From Aotearoamyces nothofagi (lineage: Eukaryota > Ascomycota > Leotiomycetes > Leotiales > Tympanidaceae), in the NCBI GenBank assembly GCA_015345905.1, contig JADDTR010000006.1:560513-624512 (forward strand): a stretch of DNA of 64,000 bases, read 5' to 3'. Positions 45,701 to 56,440 of this stretch are shown in pieces. Under the pieces are notes generated by a model. It was not told where the DNA came from. It ran no database searches and saw only the letters and a list, made by a program, of their open reading frames with translations. Every line of letters starts with the position of its first letter. Position 1 is the stretch's first letter. The position numbers and the translations under genes are program-made.

Positions 45701-46203
45701 GAGGGGGGTTGTATGATGAAGCACGCGGTGCTGTTGTTAGTGTTGATTTCATTTTGGCTTTACTTGGGGAAGCTATAGTCTTCGTCAACCAACCCAGCCC
45801 GTCTATCACACCATCGCAGATTGATATTTTATTAAAGGCAATCGAGGATCTACAGGCAGTTCCGTCACTTGTTTTTGCTGCATGCAACGAGTTCTTCCAA
45901 ACTGTTGTTGCATCAGCACAAGGGTTGAAGGGCTCTACGCCTATGGACCTCCTCAAGAAGTCAACTTCTTCTTTGAGCGGGACAAGCAATTTCTCACTTG
46001 TGGGCAGCTCGGTATTTGCCTCTCAACTCCAACGATCAATAGGAAGCAGCGGTCTTCTTGTGAAGGGAAATGTTAAGAGGGGCTGGGATTGGAGGCGTGG
46101 ACTTTTAGCAGGCACAACCGGTGAAGAGGTCTTGCAAATTCTAAGATTTGGGCTTGCCAAAGAACTAGCGAGGGCATGGCTTTTGGAGGCGGATGGTTTT
46201 TGA
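42796..46203 (+). CDS. NUP85: Nucleoporin Nup85
   Basis: Exons 42796-45240 and 45289-46203 (48-bp intron), 1119 aa. It starts MSGFQVPLSSSPPSTPDRRS; the first 170 residues are disordered and rich in Pro/Ser/Gly with a few FG dipeptides (SFGA, QFGSQPFGSL), then an acidic stretch. The rest is alpha-helical as in the Y-complex ACE1 scaffold: FGRIAKDMYTQMGIP, FWDTILNSLLRGRVVAVVNA, LLTMYNLILGDADAIIENSQ, EALWYYALAHKSNKVKDVLD and the end GNVKRGWDWRRGLLAG. Nup85 binds Seh1 in the outer ring of the nuclear pore. Identification is from recalled fungal Nup85 sequences, and another helical nucleoporin (Nic96) is the main alternative. Length is typical for filamentous fungi. Confidence 0.75.
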
Positions 46204-46789
46204 TATAGGAGTGGCTGTGATTGTATTCCTAGGGCGTTTCGATGGTAGCAGCATGGAGAATGGGAACAAAGTACGGGATGTTTGGATGTGTTACGTTGCA
46301 ACTATAAGCTCTAGTATAAGATTCGTTAGGCAGAAGAATTGTAACAGGCAAAATAATTTTAAAATGTAATCACAATATCCTGCAAGGCCTTAGGATTGGA
46401 TCCCTGAGACTCAACGTTATATGGTGTTTTAAGGGAACCGGTGACAGGTCGAAATATCAAAGTTCAGGAGACAATGGTGTTTTGGATCGAGAAGCTTCTG
46501 CTTAGGTACCAGCTAAAAATTCCCAACAGGCACATAAGCATAACATAGCAGCTCATTGGAAGACTGATAATGGAACAGGGGGAAAAACCGAATGAGAATA
46601 TCAATGGATTGGTACAAGCTTGAATGTTGCTATACCTTGTGCCTGAACTGAACTGAACTGTAACTTTTCATTCCAGAGCCCAGAGCAAACCACCTAACGC
46701 CATAAAGACTTCTATATGTCCCTGATATGGTACAACCACAAAAGACATAATTATGCAAGCTGATCCGACAGAATTTCCTCCGGTAACCT
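46204..46789. other. Convergent spacer, NUP85 / NHP2
   Basis: About 590 bp between facing 3' ends. No feature seen beyond AT-rich stretches. Confidence 0.45.
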
Positions 46790-47530
46790 CTATACTCTGA
46801 CGTTCCTGCTCTCCTTCTCTACGAGCTTGACCAAGTCCTTGTACACCTCTTTGAACTCCTCATCTCCTTCGATCTTCTCATCCTTCTTCGCTCCAGTTCT
46901 GTGCTCTGATACCATAACAACACTTGTTGGTCTCTTCGTGTTCCCAGCTGCGCCTAGCTCTGCTCTGCTTGTGACGAAGATGTATGGCACATTGTGATCT
47001 TCACAAAGAACTGGAATGTGGCTGATAACATCCATAGGCGAGATATCAGCAGCTAGGATGACAACTCCTGGGCCTGTTGCGTTTGCGGCTCCTTGTGGTG
47101 ATTTTCGCAGTGATTTAACAACCTCTTTGACACCGCGTTTGAGAGTCTTGTTCTTCGCAGCTACACGAAAATACAGTTAGCATACCAGTCGCAATATCAT
47201 GTTCGGGAATCCACTCTAGCCCACTTGCTAAAGTGAGGAATTGGAAAGTATCGTACCTTTCTTAACACTCTTCAAAACCTTCTTCGCAACCTTCTCGTCT
47301 GCCAATGGCGCCGCAAATGGCACCAACGCACCAGTAGGCTTGACAGCCAACTCCCCGTTAATCTCTGGCGTATCAGCTGGTGCTGATGGCTCCTTCATCG
47401 TTTCTTCGAGAGCAGCTGCAATATTGTCGCCGCTAAGCTTTGACTTTTTGTCTTTCTTAGACTTCTTGACGCCATCGACTTCGCTGCGCTTCTCCTTCTT
47501 CTCCTTCTTCTCGGACTTGTCTTTCGCCAT
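46790..47530 (-). CDS. NHP2: H/ACA ribonucleoprotein subunit Nhp2
   Basis: Exons 47530-47257 and 47160-46790 (96-bp intron, GTACGA...TGTAG), 214 aa. The Lys-rich N-terminus (MAKDKSEKKEKKEKRSEVDG) is followed by the L7Ae RNA-binding fold: KNKTLKRGVKEVVKSLRK, GVVILAADISPMDVISHIPV, LCEDHNVPYIFVTSRAELG. Nhp2 binds H/ACA snoRNAs with Cbf5, Nop10 and Gar1 to pseudouridylate rRNA in the nucleolus. The N-terminal extension is longer than in the 156-aa yeast protein. It shares a 305-bp divergent promoter with the coiled-coil gene. Confidence 0.92.
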
Positions 47531-47835
47531 TATGTGTGTATGTGGGCGTGTATTAAGATGTGTAGTGTTGGAGAAAGAAATTCGCTATCGTGAGCTTGGA
47601 TTCTTGACGATTATAAGAGGGTTGTGGAGGGAATTTTCTCGGAAAAGTAAGCCCCGATTGAGCGATAGTTTCGCAGTATTGGGCTGGTACCATGGGCTGT
47701 CGGTGAATTATTTATCCGTTCTCCCGATAATAAGCTTGGACATGTTAACACTTGTGTTGACTTGATGGTACAACAGATGAACATTTCAGTTAAACTTTGG
47801 GATTTAAACTCTTTGGCTCGAAGGAAAGCCACGAC
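47531..47835. promoter_or_regulatory. Divergent promoter NHP2 / coiled-coil gene
   Basis: 305 bp between start codons, including a 20-codon upstream ORF (47777-47839) on the plus side. Confidence 0.5.
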
Positions 47836-47839
47836 ATGA
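47777..47839 (+). promoter_or_regulatory. Upstream ORF overlapping the coiled-coil gene start
   Basis: A 20-codon frame (MNISVKLWDLNSLARRKATT) whose TGA (47837-47839) overlaps the main ATG (47836-47838) as ATGA. Confidence 0.5.
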
Positions 47840-48792
47840 ATTTTCAAAACTATATTGAATCTCCTCAGGTTGGAAACAACAACAACCCACGTCAGGCTCC
47901 TTCCCCATCCCAAGGTGGTAATCATCCAAACGGTGTCAATGGCGCTGTCCCTCTTCCTGGCATGATGGCTGGCTTTCCTACCCCAGCTGGCCACCAATCT
48001 GATCTCAACTACTTGTACAGCATGGTTGAGAATCTTTCTCAAGTCCTCGCTGAGAACCGTGAGGCTACTTCTCGGGTTGTCAATGCAGCCGGTCGTGTGC
48101 GCCAGCATGCTGTAGAAAACGATCTGACCAATGACCAAGTCATCAGCTCTGTTGCTACTGAATTAAATGGTCAGTACAATTCTCCCCTCTCATCACCCCT
48201 CTTCAGTTATGACAAATACTGATGCTTCGTTATAGAAGACACTCGCAACCTAGAGCAAGAGGTTTCCAAGCTTCGCACAGACCTTGAGCGCGCCAGTCAT
48301 GACCGCGACGAGAACATGAAGCTATGCTATGACTTCGCCAATAGATTGGGAGTCATGTTGGAACAAGTTCATGCCTACAAGTACAAGACCACCATGGATA
48401 TGTCCGCATGGCACCGCTCCTATCGTGACCAGCTTGCCGCTGAGCGCGAAGAGAACTTGCAGCTTCGCTGCTTGATTATCGATATGCAGGCTTCTGCTGC
48501 GCGTGGCATGGAGTACCTGCGCAAGTTTCGACGTGCTTGGGAAGATAGTCCTCTCCATCATGAGCTCAAAGTCGACAACATCTCTCTCCGCCAGCAGTGC
48601 CGCTACTGGAAACGAATGGCTCTGTCTGAACTCCCCAGCGACGACTCTGAGTTCTCAGATGACGATGACATTGTCGACCCAGAGGAGAAAAAGCGCCTTG
48701 CGCGTCTAGAGGAGGATAAGAAGTTCAAGGAGGAATTCTCTGCGAAACACGCTGATAGAGTTATCGAGGGTATTCCTGGTCCTTCTGGCTAG
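47836..48792 (+). CDS. Conserved coiled-coil protein of unknown function
   Basis: Exons 47836-48169 and 48236-48792 (66-bp intron, GTCAGT...TATAG), 296 aa. The N-terminus is Asn/Pro/Gly-rich (about residues 1-55). A long helical region from about 60 to 245 contains coiled-coil heptads (LYSMVENLSQVLAENREATS; DTRNLEQEVSKLRTDLERAS; WHRSYRDQLAAEREENLQLR). An acidic patch (SDDSEFSDDDDIVDPEE) and a Lys/Glu-rich tail follow. I do not recognise the family. The frame also stays open upstream of the chosen ATG to 47797 but without another ATG. Composition suggests a cytoplasmic scaffold, but no function is proposed. Confidence 0.75.
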
Positions 48793-49160
48793 TAAATCTC
48801 AGCAGTTTCTGGCTATTGTTCTGGAATGGCTTTATCAAGGCGGGTGTATATATGTAATGTTAGAGGCTCGACAAGCTTCACTATCGTTGATAGTTGCATT
48901 TCCGACTCACTTTTGTAGGAGTATGGCGTCCAGAGGATATACCCTGGCTTGAATTTTTTGCCTTTTGTACTTAACCACTTTTACTCATTAAATGTCACCA
49001 CCGTAGATCAAATAACTGTCTCTCATTATTGATTGACTAGTGAAATCTCGCAATTTATATTGTTGTATGAATACACGGTCTATCAAGTACTATGTCAAAG
49101 ATAGTAAACTCCACCTAATGCGCCGAAATCTATGAACGCTATGCTATAAATTTAGATGTT
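48793..49160. other. Convergent spacer, coiled-coil gene / transporter
   Basis: About 370 bp between facing 3' ends; nothing seen. Confidence 0.45.
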
Positions 49161-50808
49161 CTAGTCATCATCCTTATCACTGTCCTCATCACTAAGATCA
49201 ACGTCTTTCCTCTTCCTCTCCTCCTGCATCTCTCTGAAGGTACTCCAGCTCAGCAATCCAAACGCTGCAATAATCAAGAGCCCGCCTACAATCGCCGCAG
49301 GTTGCAATGGGGTTCCTGTCAACATCCAGTCCACAATTGCCACGATAAAGATCGTAAGCAGCGCGGCGACGCTACTGAGCACGGGACTCGTGAGAGATAT
49401 CAAGATGAGGAATGAGCCCGAGAAGGTGGCGTTTGCGAGAACGGAAATGGCCAACATCCATGCTGCTTCGCCCTGCGGTAGCACAAACGGCTCCAGTCCT
49501 GTATAGTGTAAGATCGGCAGTGGGATCCAGAGTACAGTCAGAGTGAAGATGCCTATCATCGAGCCAAACGTATTGGCAAATATCATGCCGCGACCTGGAC
49601 TTGTGCCTTCGGGCGGACAGGCAAGTTTCTTGTATAGAACTTCGTAGAACCCATAAAGCACGCTTCCAACACCAATTATAATGTTACCAAGGACGCGATT
49701 CTTGGCTTCATTTACGTTGTCGTCGGGAGGGGGATCAGTCGGAGGATTCTTGGGACTTCCGCCTACAGATCCGCCAGATTTCCCACCGTGTACGGTTGGT
49801 GTTGAGTCTCCATAGGCCACGACGAGAACACCGATGATGGCGATTAAAACAGCAATGGATTTACCCCAGCGAAGTTTCTCGTGGAGAAGAGGCACAGAGA
49901 ACGCGTAAGCGAAGAAAGCAGAGCAATTGTAAATTGCCGTCAAGTCGGATGGCGAAGTTAGGTTAACTGCGACGTACCACGAGCCACCCGCAACTGTCAG
50001 GGAGCATGTGACGATAATGGTCATTCTGATAAAGTAAGGAATGGGAGAGTGTTGTCCACGAAGCACGTCTAATTCCTGTGTTTCGACCATCTGGGCAGTT
50101 GTTCGAATCAGGTAGACATGTCGGCGCCAGAACGTCTTCCACGGCATGTTCCACTTTTGGACTCGGAGAATGAGGAGCTGTGTCGGCCACAGTAATGCCC
50201 AGGATCCGTGAGTGAAGTATCTGCGATACAAAAATATCAGTAATGTGATTAAAAAGTAACCGTGTTTCAACGTACAACATGCAATAAGCCTTATTCCACC
50301 CAAGCTCATGCTGTATATATACCGCAGTCTCTGTCTGTATAGCGAAGCTGATCAAACTCAAGCCAAGAAAGAAGGCCGCGTAGGTATACTTCTTCCTTGT
50401 CGCCATTCTAGCTTGTGTATCTGGACTCCTGCTACGCATAGTAGAGCGTCTACTAAACAGGGGAGGACGCTGTGATAGACCGTTAGGATCATCATATCCA
50501 GCCCTCCCTCTCTCCTCGTCTTGCTTGTACAGCAGAGGCTGTGCCGAACGGCCATCTACTGGTCTGTGAAGAGGCGGCCTTCGGTCTTCCATTTCGTCTA
50601 AATCAGATTCGAAATCACTTAAATCGTTTCTCTCTCTGTCCTTTGACACACCGTTCTGCGGCTTTATCGCAACCTCTCTATAACGAGGTGCAGAAGTCGA
50701 GGAAGTTCTGGAAGATGAGGCGGATATATGCAGCGGGGAGTTTCGATCGAAGGCTACTCTGTGAGGGACATTTGGGGTGTTGGGTGGCTGCTGATTTCTA
50801 TGAGACAT
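49161..50808 (-). CDS. SLC35F/EamA-type multi-pass transporter
   Basis: Exons 50808-50276 and 50220-49161 (55-bp intron, GTACGT...CGCAG), 530 aa. A 130-residue soluble N-terminus (Ser/Arg/Pro-rich) precedes about ten membrane segments, for example TYAAFFLGLSLISFAIQTET, MTIIVTCSLTVAGGSWYVAV, SIAVLIAIIGVLVVAYG, LGNIIIGVGSVLYGFYEVLY, GMIFANTFGSMIGIFTLTVL and AAIVGGLLIIAAFGLLSW. A Gly/Pro-rich loop (GGKSGGSVGGSPKNPPTDPP) sits between the two repeats, and the tail is acidic (DLSDEDSDKDDD). This is the DMT superfamily layout seen in SLC35F and fungal vacuolar membrane homologues. The substrate cannot be told from sequence. Confidence 0.8.
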
Positions 50809-51937
50809 CCATGCGATAAGAAATGTCGCCGGTGCAATTGCTCAGGATGGAGAATCCGTCACGAGGTAGAGCGTTCGATTTACCAAGGTCCAGCACGCCG
50901 CAAATGTGTGATATGGCCGGATCATCTGGATGCAGATACGGAGAGGCGAGCAAGGCGAGCAAAGATAGGGAGTCTGGGAGGCACGGGGGGCCCTGGAAGC
51001 CAAGCAACCCAATCAGTAGCCGCGGCATCGGCAAGGATAAACAAGGCGTCCGGAAAACCGAGACTTCAAGGCCCCTGCACGCTCTGGAACTCCATCGTAG
51101 ATCGATGCGGTGTTCGATGCTGTGTGGAATGTGATTTCATTCTAATCCTGTCCAACGTTGAGTACAAGTTCATGTATTGTACAATAAAATACAGCGCAAT
51201 TAAATGCAATATAATACAATGCAATACAATGCACCGGTGTCCAGAAGAACCATCTCGTCTTCGGATATTCCAGGAATTATTCTTGCTTACTGCTTTGCTT
51301 TGCACCTGTGCATTTTGATCTTCGAGGACGAAGATGATTTACTGACCAGGCAATGTATAGTAGAAAACATCCCCATTCAGTTGGCCTGCGCGACTTTACG
51401 CTCTCAAGTCTTAACGCATATGGAGTATGGAGGATGTGTTCCATTACTGCTACATTTTTACAAAGTTTACCTGGCCTTGCATATTGAGAGTCGAAGAGTA
51501 CACCTGGTATTCCGCTTCGTTCCTGGTGTAATAGCCTACCACGCCTTGTATTCTCATACGCCGACGTCTCAGCCAGACATCGAGATGCCCGCAGCCAGAT
51601 TCCACATAGCATGCTTCATTGACCTCTCGTAAACACCGCGTCCCCCTCCGAATAGTTGCATTCACATCCATATCCACATCAACAGTGCTGCGGTACGGCA
51701 CTCCGCCGCCAAGGAGCGTCCGCGATATCGCAAGATAATGGATCTCCAGATTGTGGGGTAAAGATGGATCATGGCGTTAACGGATAAGACGTCCGTCACG
51801 TCATGCTTAACCCCGATACCTCCTAATAAACAGATTCCGATTGCTTATTTAAATGGATACCATCACCCTGCTTTGCTTGAATCACTAGCCATTGCTTTCA
51901 TAATAATCCCAAAAAGATATAGTTTCGGGAATTCAAA
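50809..51937. promoter_or_regulatory. Divergent spacer, transporter / aldo-keto reductase
   Basis: About 1.1 kb with both promoters. A simple AT-rich stretch with two AATACAATGC units lies at 51213-51232. Open frames at 50728-51318 run into the transporter's start region and are not supported as genes. Confidence 0.4.
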
Positions 51938-53023
51938 ATGCCTCTTATTGTTCAGAGCATCAAGCCGCGTATCATCCTGGGTCTTATGACCTTTGGTCCC
52001 AATGTAAGTATCCCCCAACGTTGTCAACCCCGCATATTAATTCCTTAGGTCAACGCTGGAGCTCGTATCACCGATCCAGCAGAGTATAACAAAGTTCTCG
52101 ACTACCTGCAGTCGAAGGGTTATAATGAGATCGACACAGCTCGCTCTTACGTTGGTGGAAAACAAGAGGCATTCACCCGTGATGCCAAATGGAAGGAGCG
52201 TGGACTGAGCGTGGCCACCAAGGCATATCCAAACGTACCTGGAACTCACAAGCCGGAGAACCTCAACGCGATGTTCGAGACGAGCTTGAAGGAGTTAGGC
52301 ACAGATTGTGTTGACATCTTTTACCTCCATGCACCAGATCGTTCAGTACCGTTCGCGGAAACACTGGAGGCCGTTGACAAATTGCACAAGCAGGGAAAAT
52401 TTGTGCAGCTTGGCTTGAGCAACTACACTGCCTTTGAAGTCGCCGAAGTTGTCATGACGTGCAAGTACAATAACTGGGTCCGCCCTACTATCTACCAGGG
52501 CATGTACAATGCTATAACCCGCAGTCTTGAAAGCGAGCTCATCCCAGCGTGCCGTCGTTACGGACTCGATGTTGTGGTTTACAACCCTCTCGCCGGTGGT
52601 CTCTTCTCTGGAAAGTTGAAGACAGCTGATATTCCCGCAGAAGGCCGATACAGCAATTCTGGAGGCATTATAGGTGAGAGATATCGCGAGCGGTATTTCA
52701 AAGACTCGACATTCGAAGCACTGCATATTGTTGAGCCGGTAGCTGAAAAAGCTGGCCTGACCTTGGTTGAGACGGCTATAAGATGGATTGTTCATCATTC
52801 GGCTTTGAATTTCAAGGACGGCAATGATGGCATTATTTTAGGTGTCAGCAGATTTGAACAATTGGTGCAGAATCTGGATGCTGCGCAGAAGGGCCCGCTG
52901 CCGGAGGAAGTCGTAAAGGCACTTGACGAGGCGTGGCGGGTTTCTAAGCCGGATACACCTAACTACTGGCACTTGGATCTAAAGTACACTTATGATACCA
53001 GGAAAGCGTTATTTAGACATTAA
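51938..53023 (+). CDS. Aldo-keto reductase, AKR7 / aflatoxin-aldehyde-reductase-like
   Basis: Exons 51938-52003 and 52049-53023 (45-bp intron, GTAAGT...CTTAG), 346 aa. The N-terminus MPLIVQSIKPRIILGLMTFG is the first strand of the AKR barrel. The catalytic tetrad is visible as Asp and Tyr in EIDTARSYVGGKQE, Lys in LSVATKAYPNV and His in DIFYLHAPDRS. VVVYNPLAGGLFSGK and GIILGVSRFEQLVQNL carry the cofactor-binding region. AKR7-type enzymes reduce dialdehydes and other reactive aldehydes with NADPH. The exact substrate is unknown. The intron splits directly before the family's NAGARITDP segment. Confidence 0.88.
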
Positions 53024-53238
53024 ATAAGGTACCTCTGGTAGACAGTTTAATCAAATAGCTTGCTGAATAATATGCCATTGCTGTTCATTTCTAAGCTGTG
53101 ATCGTACGGGAGGCGGTGGATAGAAGTGACGGAACATGTGGCCTAACTATCATCGGTTTTATATGAATAAAAGCATCCCATTAGCTACTGCCGATTTGCA
53201 ATTACAATGTATCTTTCTGAATGCCTCATTAATGATTT

Positions 53239-53835
53239 TCAGAGCCTGGGGCATGGATACGGGGGAAGTACGATGATTAATAGGGATGGGGTGACAGGAA
53301 ATAAAATCATCAAGCGGACACGCTTGAACAGTTTTGGGAGAACTCTGAATCTCCATTTCTGACAAACCGTAGATACTGTCTTGAGATCGGAGTGTTTTGC
53401 GGACGTGAAGTCAAAGTTTGGTTCAAGATAGAGCTTCTCGGAAGCGGAAGGGGCTTCGGTTTGAAGATCCTCAAAGATATGACCTAAGAGCTCTGTTGGA
53501 ACGGTTCTGAAGACTTGACGCTGTGGGGAAGGTTCGGAATTATCTGAGACTTGGCCGTCTTCCTCCATAGTGTCAGTGGATGCATGGAGAAGCATCACAG
53601 CATCCAAGGAGCTTATAAGGGCTTGTATTCTATGCTCTACTTCTCGTGTGGATGCTTCCTTAGTCGACATGCCCTCCATGGCTGTAGTTTGTTGTGGTTG
53701 ACTGCTTGTTGTAATATTATCAGGGTGTATGAGAGGCCTTAAGGCACTGATATAAACCTGAGCCTTACGTAGATTTCGATCCCAAACTCGGGAGCGCAAA
53801 TACTCCGCACTCCGTACTACGAAACAAGTAGGCAA
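53239..53835 (-). CDS. Short F-box protein, probably truncated
   Basis: Open frame of 198 aa; the more likely start is the ATG at 53679 (MEGMSTKEAS, about 146 aa). An F-box lies near the end (FRTVPTELLGHIFEDLQTEA ... LKTVSTVCQKWRFRVLPKLF), preceded by a helix (REVEHRIQALISSLDAVMLL). Fungal proteins with this layout normally run for several hundred residues after the F-box; here a stop follows about 30 residues later, with no clear splice donor. It may be a broken or recent copy. F-box proteins recruit substrates to SCF ubiquitin ligases. Confidence 0.55.
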   Translation of the reverse strand: MPTCFVVRSAEYLRSRVWDRNLRKAQVYISALRPLIHPDNITTSSQPQQTTAMEGMSTKEASTREVEHRIQALISSLDAVMLLHASTDTMEEDGQVSDNSEPSPQRQVFRTVPTELLGHIFEDLQTEAPSASEKLYLEPNFDFTSAKHSDLKTVSTVCQKWRFRVLPKLFKRVRLMILFPVTPSLLIIVLPPYPCPRL

Positions 53836-54254
53836 GGTATCTTAGATAGAAAATAAATATACTATATCAGGATGAGGTGAGAAATACTGTGTCTACCTAC
53901 TTAAATTACTAGCATTTCCCTAACCCTAAATCAAGATTCCGGGCAGAACTATATAATGATCCTGGAATTTGCACTTAAATATTCCAGATTACTGGTATCG
54001 CTTCAAGTCGCGGTATTATAAGATTATCTTGATAATATTTCCGTTTGCCGGTCTTTTTGACAACAGCCCGGAGCATCACCACATGCAAGCATTCTGCCGC
54101 CATTCTGCCGCCATATACCGCCTCGATCGAAGCCAAACCGAACTGGTCCTCAAGCTCTCCCAGCTCTTTCTCCAGCACCTGCTAGTCCTGGGAACATTTG
54201 CTTAACGGTATAACGGTACATGGATCTTCATGTTTGATATTACCATGTAAAAGG
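53836..54254. promoter_or_regulatory. Divergent spacer, F-box gene / dynactin p25
   Basis: Contains two CCCTAA units (53920-53931) and a minus-strand open stretch (53975-54178; LEKELGELEDQFGLASIEA) that could be a lost exon. Nothing firm. Confidence 0.4.
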
Positions 54255-54936
54255 ATGTCTCGGAAGGCGCCAAAGGGCGAGTACATTGAAACAGTATGAC
54301 ACCTTGTGTCCGTTAAGCTGAAATGAACTTGACGTGTGACAGGATACAGGCAACAAGGTCTCTCGCAAATCACAGATTATAGGCACGACGAATATCATCC
54401 TAGGCGGCAAGACCGTGATTCAAGCAGAAGTAATCATACGCGGCGATCTTCTGCGGACTCTCCCTGTTTCGTCTGCATCTTCAGATGGTTCCAAACCGTC
54501 GAATGTCGCAGTTGCAATTGGGCGATATTGCTTCCTGAGCAGAGGCAGTTGCTTAAGACCTCCCGGCAAACTGTACAAAGGGTTAGTTCTCGTCTATTAT
54601 CTCTAAACATGCCTGCACATTAAGTCTAACTAGTTTCCATTCAGGGCCTTCTCACACTATCCACTGAAAATTGGCGACCATGTGTATATCGGGCCAGCAT
54701 CTGTTGTTGAAGCAGCGTTGATCGGCAGCCACGTCCACATCGGACAAGGCTGTATCATCGGCAAGTTCGCCATTATCAAGGATTGCGTACGGATACTTGA
54801 CGGCACCGTGATCCCAGCCAACATGGTCATTCCTAGTTTCAGCGTTGTTGGAGGCAGGCCAGGAAGGGTGGTAGGAGAAATACCTGAAGGCGGGCAAGAA
54901 AGCTTCGATTGCAGAGAGATATACAGAAGCGTCTGA
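54255..54936 (+). CDS. DCTN5: Dynactin subunit p25 (DCTN5 / Neurospora RO-12 type)
   Basis: Exons 54255-54293, 54343-54581 and 54645-54936 (introns of 49 and 63 bp), 189 aa. The start [23 protein letters not shown] matches p25, followed by a left-handed beta-helix of hexapeptide repeats ([59 protein letters not shown]). It ends in the [20 protein letters not shown] segment. p25 sits at the pointed end of dynactin and links dynein to endosomes; in filamentous fungi it is needed for early endosome transport. Two small first exons hide the true start. Confidence 0.9.
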
Positions 54937-55101
54937 AGACCTCCCACAAAGCGTAGCTCTGATACACATATACCCTGGAGATCATCCGTCTCCGACCAGA
55001 TCATCCTATAAATAATGAATCGTTCTTCAGTTATACTTTTTCTTTTGAAAACACGATTAATTATGGATGGGGAAGAGCTGTTGTCAGTTCCCGGGATGCT
55101 A

Positions 55102-55970
55102 TCAGACCCTCAAGAGGCCATTAACAACTGCTATGCCGGCCTTAATACCATCAACAATATGGATCTGTTTTGCTCTCTCCGCTCCTAATTCCTGAACGCA
55201 TGCATCATTAACCATCTCATCCATCCCTGCCATCCCTGCACAGCCTAGACATATCACGCTTACATCTCCATCCCTAACTAATCTTCTCGTCGCATCTATC
55301 ATTCTGGTTCGCACTTCCTGCGGTGGCGCTGTATGAAGTTCCGAGGCAGTCAGTCCTGTAGACTCCACCCCCTTAAATCTCTTGCACTCAGCTCCTTCCT
55401 CTAATCCAATATAGTCGAAAACTCCCTCGGATAAGGCTTTCTCCCAATACTGCCCAGTGGTGACAATACCAAACTTTTGGAACTTCTTGAAAGCCCCGTC
55501 TGTTTCTGGTTGCTGCAGCATCGACAGGGCTGTACTGATACTGGACTCAAAGATTCCAGTGATAGGAATCTTCGCACGGGTCTCAGATGGGAGGATGGAT
55601 CTGAGTAGTGAAACTAATGGATGGATACTATAGCATGCAACCAGGATTCCGTCGTAGTTTCCAATAATCCCTTTTAGAGACTTCAGGCATACTTCTGTAC
55701 TTTCTTGGGCGTCATCTTCGTTGTTGATGCTATTTGGGCCAGACGGTGCTGTGTAAGTTGATATTTGTGTTACCTAGTACAGTTTCAACAATTAATACTT
55801 CATTGCTTCGTCTACAATTTCGAGTACTTTTATATATTACCTACCTGTGGGTATCCAAGCTTTTCAATGATCTTGTCCACGCCCTTTGTCATGATATTGG
55901 AAGAATTGGGGTTGATAACGAGCAATTTTATCGTTTTTGCGCTTGCCTTCGGTACGACGACAGTGGCCAT
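55102..55970 (-). CDS. Asp/Glu/hydantoin racemase family protein
   Basis: Exons 55970-55845 and 55773-55102 (71-bp intron, GTAGGT...ACTAG), 265 aa. KLLVINPNSSNIMTKGVDKI is the family's first strand and loop. The two catalytic cysteines lie in ILVACYSIHPL and VICLGCAGM, in the usual positions. Relatives include yeast Dcg1 and bacterial hydantoin racemases; substrate unknown, and the yeast gene is under nitrogen catabolite control. The first 12 residues (MATVVVPKASAK) extend slightly beyond the family start. Head to head with ARP2. Confidence 0.82.
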
Positions 55971-56440
55971 ATTGCTTTTATTGGATGTTATATGCCACTC
56001 TCCTTCAATATGGCCTGTCTCTACAAATTCTAGTTTGGTGTTGAAGATGTTTGATCAGCAAGATGAGGGGTGATAATTATATAAAGAAAAGAATGAAACA
56101 GTCAAAAAATCCAATGACTAGCATTTGGAAGAATTGATAACTTAACGACTTATTATTCTTAATCTACATCTAATTTATAAAGACTAGGATGAAATTAGAT
56201 TACTTTTGATAGAGCTAGTACACCTCAACGGTAGAGGGAATTTTTAATAAGTTCGTTTTAAAAGAATTATGAATGTTTGCATTCTTGAGCACATCGCTCA
56301 CTCGTCAACCCTCAAGACATAGCCCCACTACGGGAGCCGAGAGGCCCCCGCCGTCAGTAGTCGCAACGTCACGATAACATTTACACGTAGTTACGACTTA
56401 AGGTCGGCGCAACACGATCACAGTGCTAAACTTTTCCACA
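55971..56440. promoter_or_regulatory. Divergent promoter racemase / ARP2
   Basis: 470 bp, AT-rich in its first 300 bp (56070-56280) and more GC-rich towards ARP2. No specific element assigned. Confidence 0.45.

Noticed and set aside
50728-51318. 196-codon plus-strand frame
   Set aside because: Starts inside the transporter's coding exon on the opposite strand; composition is not protein-like.
53920-53931. Telomere-like CCCTAA pair
   Set aside because: Only two units; housekeeping genes continue on both sides, so this is not a chromosome end.
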